This document shows positions 10,552 to 20,714 of a stretch of 64,000 bases of DNA, piece after piece. Both the position numbers and the translations under genes were made by a program. Below the pieces are notes generated by a model that made no database searches, was not told where the DNA came from, and saw only the letters and a program-made list of their open reading frames with translations. Positions within the stretch are counted from its first letter, which is position 1; each line of letters begins with the position of its first letter. This stretch comes from Paenibacillus phytorum (GTDB taxonomy: Bacteria; Bacillota; Bacilli; Paenibacillales; NBRC-103111): positions 19,051 to 83,050 of the forward strand of contig NZ_WHOA01000065.1 of the NCBI RefSeq assembly GCF_013141715.1, given 5' to 3'.

Positions 10552-11409
10552 ATGAAACTTTCTCGATGCTCAATAATTAGTATGCTTACTATCCTTTTGT
10601 TAACGGGGTGTGAGCAAGCTGCTACTCCCGGCGTTGCTAGTGCCCTTGCTTCAGTAAGTCCCGCGGCTTCGCCCGATCCCAATGTTGCACCTAAACCTGT
10701 ATCCGATACTGGCGTGCTTCCTACGAACAATACATCAGCCGCTACCCCGATTAAGGAGCCGGTTGGATTTGAGAATGGTTCCCCAAAGGAAGAACCCGTG
10801 GTATCTGATGAGAAGAAGCAGACGAAGAAGTCAGCCTTAAAGCCCATTTATTCGGTTGGTAAAGGTCAAGTAGCCATAACCATTGATGACGGTCCGACGA
10901 AATATACGGAGGAACTACTCAAAGTTCTAAAGGAACAAAACACTCATGTCACTTTTTTCTTCATCGGACAAAATGCGGCTGCTTTTCCGCAGTCTGTGAC
11001 CGAGGCTGTGTATGAGGGTCATGAGGTTGGTTATCATTCGGACACGCATCCTCACATGTCGCAAATGACCTATGACGCACAGGAAAATGAGTTTAATAGC
11101 GGTCTAAATAAACTTATAAAGTTCAATAAGCACCCGGTCACATTATTTCGTCCGCCCTACGGTGCCTATAACAACGATACCAAGCTCGTAACGGAAGAAC
11201 ACCACATGCAAATGGTACTGTGGAATGAAGATCCCAAAGATTGGGCAACAACGGACCCTTCCAAAGTCGTTAAAAGTGTGTTAGCCCAAGTTCAATCTGG
11301 CAGCATTATCGTTATGCATGATCATCCTTCTACCATAGCGGCTTTGCCGGATATTATTAAAGGCGTAAGAAAGAAGGGGTATACATTAGTAACGGTGCCT
11401 CATGGATAG
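10552..11409 (+). CDS. Polysaccharide deacetylase lipoprotein (NodB/CE4)
   Basis: About 285 residues from the ATG at 10552; an in-frame ATG at 10537 is less likely. The lipobox LLLTGC gives a lipid-anchored exoprotein, followed by an 80-residue Ala/Pro/Ser-rich linker and a CE4 domain. CE4 motifs are in order: TIDDGP (catalytic Asp plus metal Asp), HSDTH (metal histidines), RPPYG, DPKDW and IVMHDH. The family removes N-acetyl groups from peptidoglycan or other GlcNAc polymers at the outer membrane face. It lies directly after the SLH gene with only a weak ribosome binding site. Confidence 0.88.
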   Translation: MKLSRCSIISMLTILLLTGCEQAATPGVASALASVSPAASPDPNVAPKPVSDTGVLPTNNTSAATPIKEPVGFENGSPKEEPVVSDEKKQTKKSALKPIYSVGKGQVAITIDDGPTKYTEELLKVLKEQNTHVTFFFIGQNAAAFPQSVTEAVYEGHEVGYHSDTHPHMSQMTYDAQENEFNSGLNKLIKFNKHPVTLFRPPYGAYNNDTKLVTEEHHMQMVLWNEDPKDWATTDPSKVVKSVLAQVQSGSIIVMHDHPSTIAALPDIIKGVRKKGYTLVTVPHG

Positions 11410-11981
11410 GGAATCTGGGGCTAGTGTCTTTTTTGCATTTCTCGTGCTTAAGCCGGTGTAGGGATTTGACGACAAGGTGAGTATGCGCACTTATTGGGAG
11501 CTGCCGACCCATGATAGCAGGTGTGGAACCTATCAAACTGCGTCCTGTCGGAGGAAAAGGACTTTAGATAAAGGTGATCCCTCATATGATGATGTTCTTC
11601 CTGTGCTGAGTAGAGGGTGGACTGAGGATGAAATGATCAATCCGTAGGGGCGCTGAGAGAAAATAAAAACACCACCTACTGTGATTCAACGAAGGGCGGC
11701 ATTGCCTCAACTCACATTAACACTTCAGGAATATGCTGTAGAGAAGAGAAAATTCTATATAAAAAAAGAGCTCAATCGGTCAATAAATGACCAATTGAGC
11801 TCTTTTTTTATTCTTTCCCCCCGAGTCAGAGTAAATATCGGATATAAAGGCATTAATTGAAGCTCATGTTCCTCAAGATTGTCATTATTCAAAGAAATCA
11901 ACAAAGTTCGAAATATACATTTAAATCCTAACTATCTAAAGTAGGGGTATCACAGGTTGTGACGTCGGAGGAGATTGGATA
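11410..11981. other. Intergenic stretch with a possible gene remnant
   Basis: No intact gene is visible. A frame ending with TAG at about 11647 reads KGDPSYDDVLPVL then SRGWTEDEMINP. This resembles the C-terminal helix-rich end of a TIM-barrel hydrolase, but it has no start and is too short to name. A strong terminator lies at 11763-11808. Confidence 0.35.
11763..11808 (+). terminator. Rho-independent terminator
   Basis: AAAGAGCTCAAT-GGTCA pairs with TGACC-ATTGAGCTCTTT around a short ATAAA loop, followed by TTTTTTT. An A-run precedes it, so it could act in both directions. Confidence 0.85.
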
Positions 11982-13050
11982 ATGACAAAGATTAAAGTAG
12001 GAATTATTGGTATAGGAGAAGTAGCGCAAATCATTCATTTGCCGATTCTGGAATCCCTGCCGGAGCTTTATGAGATGGTTGCTTTTTGTGATATTTCCCC
12101 AAAGCTTCTTGCGAAGATGGGGGAGAAATATCGCGTTCAACAACTATATCTGAACGCAACAGACATGTTTGAACAGTCTGAACTTGATGCTGTTTTTGTA
12201 CTGAATAACATGGAATACCATACGGAGTGTACCGTTGCGGCGTTAAACAGGAACATACACGTTTTTGTAGAGAAGCCAATGTACGTCACCCAAGCTGAGG
12301 TTAAAGAGATTATCGATGCGCGAGATGCCACAAATGTACATGTGATGGTTGGTTATATGAGGCGATTTGCTCCCGCCTATCTTCGGGCATTAGAAGAGGT
12401 GAAGTCGCTTGGACCGATTATCTATGCACGAGTGCGTGATATCATCGGGCCAAACGGATTCTTCACGGGTCAATCCAGCAATGTTCATCGTTTCAATGAC
12501 ATTCCAATTGAAGCTGTACACGACCGAAAGGAGCGAAACACCAGATTAATGAAAGAAGCGGTCGGTGAAGCGCCTGATGACATCTATGGAGCCTATGGAT
12601 TATTGCTTGGATTAAAATAGTCATGATATTTCGGCCATGCGGGAATTGATCGGAACGCCCATTCGTGTTAAGGCGGCTTCATCTTGGTTGGGTGGGAGAT
12701 TCAAGAATGCGATATTTGAATTTGATGGCTTCAACGCCACATTTGAAACAGGGATGGACCAACAGGGACGATTTGACGCTCATATCGAGGTTTATGGTGA
12801 ACATAAATTGGTTCTAATTCAGTATGACACACCCTATATCCGACAATTGCCAACGACGCTGCATATTAGTGAAACAATCGGGAATAGCTTTGAGGAATCG
12901 GTTATTCGCCCGACCTACAAGGATACTTATGTGTGTGAGCTTGAGTATTTCTATGAGGTAGTCACGAAAGGGATGCCGCCAAAGACGACACCGGAAGATT
13001 ACCTGCAGGATCTAGTGATCTTCAAGATGATGATTGAAGCAATGAAGTAA
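11982..13050 (+). pseudogene. Gfo/Idh/MocA oxidoreductase, frameshifted
   Basis: This is a close copy of the intact gene at 26387-27457. Residues 1-212 (11982-12620) carry the Rossmann fold (GIIGIGEVAQ) and VEKP. The frame then stops at TAG: the copy has TTAAAATAG where the intact one has TTAAATAGC. One inserted A at about 12613-12617 shifts the frame, and the rest (12637-13050) continues in the next frame with the full C-terminal substrate domain. The intact family members are NAD(P)-dependent sugar dehydrogenases. Either a real pseudogene or an assembly error; the run is only four A's, so a homopolymer error is less likely. A ribosome binding site GGAGG is present. Confidence 0.88.
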
Positions 13051-13055
13051 TAGAA

Positions 13056-13090
13056 ACGGCAGGGAATTATCTTCCCTGTCGTTTTGTTGT
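13056..13090 (+). terminator. Rho-independent terminator after the broken oxidoreductase
   Basis: ACGGCAGGGAA and TTCCCTGTCGT form an 11-bp stem with one G:U pair and a short loop, followed by TTTTGTTGTTTTT. Confidence 0.8.
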
Positions 13091-13219
13091 TTTTACACCA
13101 CTCATATCCTTAGGAGCTACTAGCAAAGAGAATATCTTGTGTTAAAGTAAAATCAAAGAGTTCCATTTTTCCAAATAATGACTATACAAAAGTCTTAACT
13201 GAGAAATGAGGTTTTGCTG

Positions 13220-14860
13220 TTGTTTAAAGTTTTGATAGTAGAAGATGAGATGTTGGTGCGGATTGGTCTGAAAAGCTCCATTGATTGGGGAGAATTGGGC
13301 ATGGAAGTGATTGCGGATGTTTCGAATGGACAAGCAGCCTGGGAAGTTTATCATGACCAAAAACCAGATTTGATTTTAACGGATATTAAAATGCCAATCA
13401 TGGATGGATTGCAGCTTATTTCTCAAATTAGAGAAAAAGACTCAAAAACGAAAATTATTATTTTGACAGCCTATGACGAATATAATTTATTGCGCAAAGC
13501 CGTACAATTGGGAATTTCCGATTATATTCTCAAACTAAAGATGTCCATTGTTGAAATGGAATCTGTTTTGAAAAAAGTACAAACTGAATTACTGGAAGAA
13601 AATATACATACTACTACCGCGCAAGAAGATTTGAAAGCGAACATCATTCATCTCAAAGAAAATGCCGTGAAGGATTATTTGTTCTACGGCCGATATTCGG
13701 AAGCGGAATTTGCTGAAGTGACGAATAAATTACATTTTCGAATAAGTCCGGAGCGGCTGGTCCTATGTGTACTTGCGATTGATAAATTTGAACAAATGGA
13801 GAGTAAATTAAAGGACAATCAAGGAAATCTGATCCGATTTAGTATTCTGAACATCATCAATGAATTGTTAGGCGGATACCTTCGAGGGGAAGTTCTACAT
13901 GAGAAAGATGAGAAATATATGCTTCTTTTCAGCTTTCCAGATATGGTTAGCGAGCAAACGATTTACCAGAATGTCCAAGAAATTCTCTCGCATATTAACA
14001 ATATTATTAAAAAATACCTAAATACATCCATTTCCTGTGGAATTAGCACAATTAATAACGGATACGCTTCGCTTAAACAAATGTATCGTGAATGTGTATC
14101 CGCGCTGGAGCAACGATTTATTTTGGGGAATGAGAGATTCATCCAATGGCAAGATATGGGGAGAGATAACTTACTGAAAGATATTAGCATGAAGCTCGAA
14201 AAAATGTGGCAAGATTCAGATCAATTTAATGAGAGGTACGCGAAAGAAATAGAAGCGGGAATAAAGACCCTTACCCAGTCAGCGAGTATCTCTAAAGCAG
14301 AAATCCAAATCATGGTGATCCGATGGATCCATTGGCCAACCGTTTATTTAAATGTATACATGGATGATATTTCCAATATGGCGCTTGATTTTGCGGGCCA
14401 AATTCATAAATGCACGACGTTAGATGAAACGATAGATATTTTTAAACAATTTCTCTCCGAGCTTAAAAGTAGTCATGCGAAGAAGAAATTCATCGACAAA
14501 GAGATCGCAGAAGCGGCGAAGTTTATTCAACTACATTACCATCAAGATATCTCGTTGCAGCAAGTAGCGTATCAGGTGAAATTGAGCCCTAATCATTTCA
14601 GCAGTTTATTCAAAAAAAATTTAGATTTGAGCTTTATTGAGTATTTGAACCGTTTCCGAATAGACATGGCCAAGGATATGTTGGTAAACACACATCTTAA
14701 ATCCTATGAAATCGCCGAAAAGGTAGGGTATATGGATTACAGCTATTTTAGCCGCGTTTTCAAAAAGGTCACGGGTATGAGGCCGAATGAGTTTCAGAAA
14801 CAATGGTTTGTGGAGAATCGGGCAGAAAGGATGGATGGGGACGATGAGAACGTTATTTAA
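13220..14860 (+). CDS. YesN-type response regulator, AraC family output
   Basis: About 546 residues. The N-terminal receiver (1-125) has the acidic pair VEDE, phospho-acceptor D55 in LTDIKMP, the switch T in LTAYDE and the conserved K in YILKLK, where the usual K-P is K-L. A long middle region (130-430) is followed by two AraC/XylS helix-turn-helix motifs (about 440-540) ending in Y-FSRVFKKVTGMRPNEF. TTG at 13220 was chosen because GAGG lies nine bases upstream and it gives the usual L/M-F-K-V-L start; TTG at 13214 is possible. It overlaps the sensor kinase and likely activates the transporter genes behind it. Confidence 0.9.
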   Translation: MFKVLIVEDEMLVRIGLKSSIDWGELGMEVIADVSNGQAAWEVYHDQKPDLILTDIKMPIMDGLQLISQIREKDSKTKIIILTAYDEYNLLRKAVQLGISDYILKLKMSIVEMESVLKKVQTELLEENIHTTTAQEDLKANIIHLKENAVKDYLFYGRYSEAEFAEVTNKLHFRISPERLVLCVLAIDKFEQMESKLKDNQGNLIRFSILNIINELLGGYLRGEVLHEKDEKYMLLFSFPDMVSEQTIYQNVQEILSHINNIIKKYLNTSISCGISTINNGYASLKQMYRECVSALEQRFILGNERFIQWQDMGRDNLLKDISMKLEKMWQDSDQFNERYAKEIEAGIKTLTQSASISKAEIQIMVIRWIHWPTVYLNVYMDDISNMALDFAGQIHKCTTLDETIDIFKQFLSELKSSHAKKKFIDKEIAEAAKFIQLHYHQDISLQQVAYQVKLSPNHFSSLFKKNLDLSFIEYLNRFRIDMAKDMLVNTHLKSYEIAEKVGYMDYSYFSRVFKKVTGMRPNEFQKQWFVENRAERMDGDDENVI

Positions 14861-16676
14861 AAGGAGATATCGAAATTCCTTGTCCAATCTCTTGTTTGTT
14901 TCTTTCTTGGTCATGTTCCTGCTTATCTTCACCATAAGCTCGATTTTTTCATATTCAGGGATATTAAATATATTAAAAAACAATGCGAAGGAAAATAGTC
15001 TGCAGCAGTTAAAACAATATGATTACAATTTATCTATTTTTGCGGGTGAGGTGGATCAGGCTTCCAGGCAGCTTGTTTTGGACAGCGAATTGCAAAATTT
15101 GATTGATTACAAGAATATGACAGAGATTGATCGTGTTCTTCAAATGGAGAAAGCATTCAAAGATTTTGCCCAGATGCTTTCTAATTATAAATTTATCGAT
15201 TCCATTAGCTTTTATGGGGAAGACGGATTCGTCATTAGGGCTAGTTCGAATAGTAACGATATTCTTTATGAATCTTCGAGTAAACAGAATCAATTTTATA
15301 GGTCGGAAATTTATCCTGTGGTTAAATCGAAAGCGCTAACACTGACTTGGTTTGGTGGCTTTACGGCTCAGGATTTCAACATAGCGACAAGCAATACGCT
15401 CTCTAAAGAAGCAGCAGATTCAAGGCCGACTTATTACATATCTGCAGCCAGAAGCATATTTTCGAATAGTCAGACGGGTACCATCGTGATTAATGTGGAT
15501 ATGACGTATTTTACTGATATTTATAATCATGCAAGCGATAACAGGAACAGAGAAATGTACCTCGTGGATGGTTCGGGTAAAATAGTTTCTCACAGCGACG
15601 TAGCCAAAATAGGCAATCAAGGTACGATACCGCTGCAATTCCTATCTGCTGCTAACGGCGGCGATAAGTTTTCTAGCTATGAACACGATAAGAAACAAAT
15701 CATGTCTTACAAAAGCAGCAGCTTTGATTGGATTTTAATTTATGAAATTCCCTTGAGTGAATTTACCAAGGATATTTTTACATTAAGACAGATCGTGACC
15801 ATCATGTTTATATTTAGCTTGGTTTTTGCAGCTATCTTATCCAAGTACTGGATCCGTAAGGTTACGATGCCGCTGAACCGATTAACCACGGTCATGAAGA
15901 AAATGGAACTAGGGAATCTAGGTCTTACACTTGATCTGGATGTGAGAAATGAGTTTGGGATTCTGATTGTGCAATTTAATAAAATGTCGAAAAGTATCGT
16001 GGAACTGCTTAAGCAAAAGGAAACGATCGAGGAAGAGAAGAGAAGGATAGAAATTGGTGCTTTGCAGTCCCAGATTAATCCCCATTTCTTCTACAATACG
16101 TTAAATACCATCAAATGGATGGCCATCATGGTCAAAGCGGACAATATTGTGGAAAGTCTCACAACGTTAGGTGACATCTTGCATCCCATGTTCAAAAAAA
16201 ATGATCTATTATGTTCCATCCGTGAAGAAATCGAATATCTCGAGAATTATATCAAAATTATGAATTATCGCTATGCTGGGGAGATTAAAGTCAAAATTAG
16301 CATACCCAATGATGTCATGGAATGCCAAATCCTTCGTTTTCTCCTCCAACCGTTGGTAGAAAATGCGATTTATCATGGTCTTAACAGTCGCAATGGAGGC
16401 GAAATCATCATCACAGCCGAAGAACAGAACCATGAAATTGTATTGTTTGTTTACGATAATGGCGAAGGCATGTCCAACATGAAGGTTCAAGAAATTAAAC
16501 AAATTCTAATGAGCAAGGGTAGTGAAGATAGCCAACAAGAAACAGGAATCGGCTTAATGAATGTAAACCGAAGAATACTGCTTCATTTCGGCGATCCTTA
16601 TGGCATTCAAATCGAAAGTGAACAGCATAGAGGGACTAAATTGAAAGTAACAATCCCAAAAGTCCAAAAATCGTAA
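14835..16676 (+). CDS. YesM-type sensor histidine kinase
   Basis: About 614 residues. TM1 (about 20-42), an extracytoplasmic sensor domain of the double-Cache kind (45-300), TM2 (about 315-335), HAMP (335-390), His_kinase domain with phospho-acceptor H417 in QSQINPHFFYNTLN, and HATPase_c with N box (VENAIYHG), G1 (DNGEGM) and G2 (GIGLMNV). It overlaps the end of the response regulator by about 26 bp, so the pair is translationally coupled. ATG at 14835 or 14844 is plausible. Kinases of this type sense a sugar-bound binding protein or free oligosaccharide outside the cell and control the adjacent ABC genes. Confidence 0.9.
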   Translation: MGTMRTLFKRRYRNSLSNLLFVSFLVMFLLIFTISSIFSYSGILNILKNNAKENSLQQLKQYDYNLSIFAGEVDQASRQLVLDSELQNLIDYKNMTEIDRVLQMEKAFKDFAQMLSNYKFIDSISFYGEDGFVIRASSNSNDILYESSSKQNQFYRSEIYPVVKSKALTLTWFGGFTAQDFNIATSNTLSKEAADSRPTYYISAARSIFSNSQTGTIVINVDMTYFTDIYNHASDNRNREMYLVDGSGKIVSHSDVAKIGNQGTIPLQFLSAANGGDKFSSYEHDKKQIMSYKSSSFDWILIYEIPLSEFTKDIFTLRQIVTIMFIFSLVFAAILSKYWIRKVTMPLNRLTTVMKKMELGNLGLTLDLDVRNEFGILIVQFNKMSKSIVELLKQKETIEEEKRRIEIGALQSQINPHFFYNTLNTIKWMAIMVKADNIVESLTTLGDILHPMFKKNDLLCSIREEIEYLENYIKIMNYRYAGEIKVKISIPNDVMECQILRFLLQPLVENAIYHGLNSRNGGEIIITAEEQNHEIVLFVYDNGEGMSNMKVQEIKQILMSKGSEDSQQETGIGLMNVNRRILLHFGDPYGIQIESEQHRGTKLKVTIPKVQKS

Positions 16677-16689
16677 AAAAGTACCACCT

Positions 16690-16706
16690 AATTGTAAACG
16701 CTTTTT
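16690..16706 (+). promoter_or_regulatory. cre-like site upstream of sugar transporter
   Basis: ATTGTAAACGCTTTTT resembles the CcpA catabolite-responsive element (TGNAANCGNWNNCA) in its left half and centre; the last CA is missing. It lies between the kinase gene and the first permease, a sensible place for catabolite repression. Weak call. Confidence 0.35.
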
Positions 16707-16847
16707 TTATTGGGGCAAAGTGCTCATATTTGTTGTGTATTTCGTAAAATTGTTCATTTTTATTTCGTGTTTTTAACATTACTATTATGAATGTACCCAA
16801 GTATTGAATAGCACCTAATGAAAAAAAAACGCTTCGTGGAGGGAACT

Positions 16848-17792
16848 ATGCAATCAGAAATATCCATGACTGTAGTAAAGCCGTTACATAGAACCAGAAA
16901 GAAAAATAGAGCAGGATTGAAATATTTTCTCATCGCGATTCCGTTTAGTATTTTTGTGTTTGCCTTCAGTTATGTGCCGCTATTCGGCTGGATCTTTTCT
17001 TTCTATGATTACAATCCGGCGTTGAAATTTTCGCAGCTGCATTTTTTAGGCTTTGATAATTTTGTGAAAATATATGCGGAACGAAGTGAGGTTTTCCGGA
17101 TCTTAAGAAACACCTTAGCGATGAGCTTTCTGAATCTCATATTCGCGCCATTGCCGTTGATCGTGGCCATTATGCTCAATGAAATAAAAAGCAGCAAGTT
17201 TAGAAAAATGATTCAAACGAGCACTACACTTCCTCATTTTATTAGCTGGATTGTCGTATTCTCGCTCTCTTTTTCGATTTTTTCAACGAGTGGCCTCTAC
17301 TATACACTGTTAAAAAACTTGCATTTAAGTGTTCCAGTGATCGGGCTTTTGGGCAATAATGATGCCGCATGGTTCTTTCATTTAGGGTTAGGAATATGGA
17401 AAAACTTGGGTTGGGGCGTGATTATTTATATTGCTACGATAGCAGGCATAGATGCGGGGCTTTATGAGGCCGCACGAATAGACGGCGCTAACAAATTTGG
17501 ATTGATGCGGCATATTACATTGCCTGGACTCGCCCCAACATTCTTTGTTCTTCTCTTGTTATCGGTCAGCAATCTCTTGAATAATGGGTTTGATCAATAT
17601 TTTGTTTTCTATAATTCACTTGTAGCGGATAAAGTGGAAGTTTTGGATTATTACGTTTATAAAACAGGATGGATCATCAACGATTATTCTTACGCTACGG
17701 TTCTTGGCATGCTGAAATCCATCATTAGTATTATTCTCTTGTTCTCTGTCAACTATCTTTCCAAGAAAACAAGGGGCGAATCGTTAGTGTAA
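16848..17792 (+). CDS. Sugar ABC transporter permease, LplB type
   Basis: About 314 residues with six predicted membrane helices. The EAA cytoplasmic loop that docks to the ATPase is clear: LYEAARIDGANKFGLMRHITLPGL. The N-terminal half has FSYVPLFGWIFSFYDY, typical of the LplB/YtcP group. The ATG at 16848 was chosen over the in-frame ATG at 16818 because GGAGGG lies 4 nt upstream. It is followed by a second permease and a binding lipoprotein. As in many Paenibacillus systems no ATPase gene is adjacent, so a shared MsmX-type ATPase is presumed. Confidence 0.9.
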   Translation: MQSEISMTVVKPLHRTRKKNRAGLKYFLIAIPFSIFVFAFSYVPLFGWIFSFYDYNPALKFSQLHFLGFDNFVKIYAERSEVFRILRNTLAMSFLNLIFAPLPLIVAIMLNEIKSSKFRKMIQTSTTLPHFISWIVVFSLSFSIFSTSGLYYTLLKNLHLSVPVIGLLGNNDAAWFFHLGLGIWKNLGWGVIIYIATIAGIDAGLYEAARIDGANKFGLMRHITLPGLAPTFFVLLLLSVSNLLNNGFDQYFVFYNSLVADKVEVLDYYVYKTGWIINDYSYATVLGMLKSIISIILLFSVNYLSKKTRGESLV

Positions 17793-17823
17793 ACAATCTA
17801 TTGAAGATAAGGAGGTCTAGGAC

Positions 17824-18720
17824 ATGATGGTACGCAAGCAACACAGTTCAATTTGGGAACGATTATTTGACCAATTTAATTATGTATTTATGACGCTATT
17901 TACACTTGTTTGCATGTATCCATTCTACTATGTCTTTATCTATTCGATCAGTGACCCAAGAACTGCGGCGAGGGGAATTTATTTCTTCCCGACTAAAATC
18001 AGTTTCGACAGCTATATCAACATACTTGCTCTAGGAACAGTACCTCAGGCATTTGTAGTGTCCGTCGTAAAAACAGTATTGTTCACCATGATATGCGTTT
18101 ATTTCTCTTCTATGTTCGCCTATCTATTAACCAAGCGGGAGATGCTTTACCGTAAGGTCGTGTATCGATTTGTGATTTCGTCGATGTATCTGAGTGCCGG
18201 GTTGATCCCATGGTTCATTACTATGAAAACGTACGGATTACAAGACAATTTCCTTCTATATATCATCCCCGGAGCCATCAATGCTTTTTATATTATTCTC
18301 GTCAAAACGTATATCGAGCAAATCCCAGATTCACTCGAAGAATCGGCTCAAATAGATGGTGCTGGATTTATGGCTTTATTCAATAAAATTATTTTCCCTT
18401 TATCCAAACCCATTGTTGCAACCGTTGCCGTCTATGCGGCGGTCGGCTGCTGGAACACATGGATGGATAACTACTTTCTGGTTCACAAACCAGGTTTGCA
18501 AACGATTCAGATCATTTTATTCAATTATCTCAATGACTCAAAAGCCATAGCTGAGAACGCTGCGCGACAGACTGCAGGATCTGGTTTGGAAGTTCAAGTT
18601 TCAGAAGAGACGATTAAAATGGCCATTACCATGATTTCGGTTCTTCCGATTATGATGGTGTATCCATTCTTGCAGAAGCATTTCATCAAAGGCATTATGC
18701 TGGGTGCTGTCAAAGGCTAA
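17824..18720 (+). CDS. Sugar ABC transporter permease, YtcP/MalG type
   Basis: 298 residues, six predicted membrane helices, EAA loop LEESAQIDGAGFMALFNKIIFPLSKP, and the usual end MVYPFLQKHFIKGIMLGAVKG. AGGAGG lies 7 nt before the ATG. It forms the heterodimeric channel with the preceding permease (31-bp gap) and works with the solute-binding lipoprotein behind it. Confidence 0.92.
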   Translation: MMVRKQHSSIWERLFDQFNYVFMTLFTLVCMYPFYYVFIYSISDPRTAARGIYFFPTKISFDSYINILALGTVPQAFVVSVVKTVLFTMICVYFSSMFAYLLTKREMLYRKVVYRFVISSMYLSAGLIPWFITMKTYGLQDNFLLYIIPGAINAFYIILVKTYIEQIPDSLEESAQIDGAGFMALFNKIIFPLSKPIVATVAVYAAVGCWNTWMDNYFLVHKPGLQTIQIILFNYLNDSKAIAENAARQTAGSGLEVQVSEETIKMAITMISVLPIMMVYPFLQKHFIKGIMLGAVKG

Positions 18721-18812
18721 TATTAAAATGCAAGCATTTAACAGTGGATATAATGGTTTTTCTAGAAAGCCATTTATATTATAGATTTTACCTATAAATT
18801 AGGGGGTATAGA

Positions 18813-20597
18813 ATGAAAAAGCTAAAAGGTAGATCAAGTCTGGTTCCGCTCACGCTAATCACGGCGCTTCTTGTACTGTCCGCATGTTCCGGCAAAAGCG
18901 GTACACCAGCTACAACGCCTGCTAATTCAGCTTCACCGAATGCAGTAGCTTCGAGTTCAACACCGGGCTCGGATCCGAAGCTTTCCATGGAACCTATCAC
19001 TTTAAAAGTATTTGTCGCTCCGTCTTCTAAAGCTATACGTGAAGGTATTCAGAACAATGCTTTTGGGGATGCCATCAAGCAGAAATTCGGAATTTCGCTG
19101 GATATCATAACTGGTGACGATGTGAAACAAAAAACCATGATTGCAGGCGGAGATTTGCCGGATATCCTTGTTTTTGTTGGATCTACTTACACATTGGCTA
19201 ATTCGATGATTAAAAGCGGCCAGGTCATCCCTCTGGATGATTTGATTGCTAAATATGGACCTAATATTACCAAATACAGTAAAACATCTTTAGATGTATT
19301 CAGAAAATCGTTCAGCAATAACACGAATAAGGTTTATTTCTTATCAGCGTCACAAGTGAAAGCGAATAATGATCTCATAAGCCAAACTGCTTTTGTCAAT
19401 TTCAATACAAGATGGGATTTGTACAAAGAAGCCGGTTATCCGGAGATGAAAAATGAAGATGATTTCTTGAAGGTCATGAAGCAGATTCAAGATAAGAATC
19501 CGACAACGAAAGACGGGAAAAAAGTGTACTCGTTCTCCGCATGGACAGATTGGGGAACATGGCCTTACATTATTACCTATCCTTTCGTAAATGGCTATAA
19601 TAATTTGGCAAACGGTCAAGAATTGAATCTGAAAACCGGAGAAGTGGAAGACCAATACACGAAGGAAGACGGAATATTCTGGAAAGGTATTTATTTTTAC
19701 AACAAAGCTCATCGGATGGGTCTATTTGATCCGGAAGGCTTCACACAGAAGAGTCCGCAATATCAAGAAAAGCTTGTAACGGGGCAATTGCTGAATTCAC
19801 ATCTCTCTGTATGGTCAGGCGGCGCTGATTTAGTGAAATATACAGGTAAAGATGATGCGCAAATGCTCACAATTCCGGGTCCATTTCCCGTAATTTCCGG
19901 TTTGTACAATATCGAGACCCCTTTGGGCTGGGGTATAGGGATCGCTAAAGCAATCACCTCGCATAATAAGTATCCGGAACGGACCCTGCAGCTGTTGGAT
20001 TACTTAAATTCTCCGGAAGGAGCAAGATTTATTTACAATGGGGTGAAAGGCAAGGATTGGGATATTGTGGATGACAAAGCGCAATTAATTGGAGAAATGG
20101 CAAAGCCGAATAATTCAGAGTATCTTCAAGCCAATGGTCTTGGAGGTGCGTTTAAAAGGTTGGCTGCATTTGAAGAGAGCTACCCGACGGAAGATGGTAC
20201 GCCGGTTGACTTGCGCAAACAGGTGAATCCGGGACTTGTCTCAAACGCTGAAAAGGATTTCGCGAAACATTACAATAAGGACTTGTTATACCCAGGGCAG
20301 GTATATGACAAGTTGGTGAAAGAAGGAAAATTCGCAGCGCTAACGAAATTTTGGCCAGTTCCGGCGCTGGTGGCCCAACCTTCAGACGCAACTACGCAGA
20401 TCTTTACGAAAGCAGACCAATATTTTATGGCGAATGTCGCGAAATTTATTATGGCCAAGGATGATGCGGAATTTGACGCTGCTAAGAAAAAGGCCATTTC
20501 AGACCTCAAAAACCTCGGCATAGATAAAGCCTATGATGAGTTACATCAACTGTTAGTCGACGCTCAACAAACCGCTAAGGATTTGAATCTAAAATAG
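18813..20597 (+). CDS. Extracellular solute-binding lipoprotein (LplA-like)
   Basis: 594 residues. The signal peptide ends in a lipobox (LLVLSAC), followed by a Ser/Thr/Pro linker and a large family-1-type periplasmic binding fold. Features include KQKFGISLDIITGDDVKQKTMIAGGDLPDI and a central W-rich segment (SAWTDWGTWPYIITYPF) that would stack against sugars. It captures an oligosaccharide for the two permeases upstream. AGGGGG precedes the ATG. It is probably the most abundant product of the operon, and a long hairpin follows it at 20630. Confidence 0.9.
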   Translation: MKKLKGRSSLVPLTLITALLVLSACSGKSGTPATTPANSASPNAVASSSTPGSDPKLSMEPITLKVFVAPSSKAIREGIQNNAFGDAIKQKFGISLDIITGDDVKQKTMIAGGDLPDILVFVGSTYTLANSMIKSGQVIPLDDLIAKYGPNITKYSKTSLDVFRKSFSNNTNKVYFLSASQVKANNDLISQTAFVNFNTRWDLYKEAGYPEMKNEDDFLKVMKQIQDKNPTTKDGKKVYSFSAWTDWGTWPYIITYPFVNGYNNLANGQELNLKTGEVEDQYTKEDGIFWKGIYFYNKAHRMGLFDPEGFTQKSPQYQEKLVTGQLLNSHLSVWSGGADLVKYTGKDDAQMLTIPGPFPVISGLYNIETPLGWGIGIAKAITSHNKYPERTLQLLDYLNSPEGARFIYNGVKGKDWDIVDDKAQLIGEMAKPNNSEYLQANGLGGAFKRLAAFEESYPTEDGTPVDLRKQVNPGLVSNAEKDFAKHYNKDLLYPGQVYDKLVKEGKFAALTKFWPVPALVAQPSDATTQIFTKADQYFMANVAKFIMAKDDAEFDAAKKKAISDLKNLGIDKAYDELHQLLVDAQQTAKDLNLK

Positions 20598-20629
20598 CAA
20601 TCAACTAATTTGAACTAATGTTTGCATCT

Positions 20630-20669
20630 GTTGCCGCTCAGTTTCCCGGGTGGGAAGCTGAACGGTAAC
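20630..20669 (+). other. Long intercistronic RNA stem-loop
   Basis: Arms 20630-20647 and 20652-20669 pair over 18 bp as RNA (15 Watson-Crick, 3 G:U), with a 4-nt GGGT loop. No T-run follows, so it is not a canonical terminator. It sits between the binding-protein and glycosidase genes, where such hairpins often protect the upstream message from 3' exonucleases or mark a processing site. That role is inferred. Confidence 0.6.
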
Positions 20670-20714
20670 TGTATATACTAGCGCAAAGAGTTATGATAAA
20701 ACGAGGAGGAATTA

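Noticed and set aside
11450..11650. Named hydrolase remnant
   Set aside because: Only about 24 residues are readable without a start; too little to assign a family.
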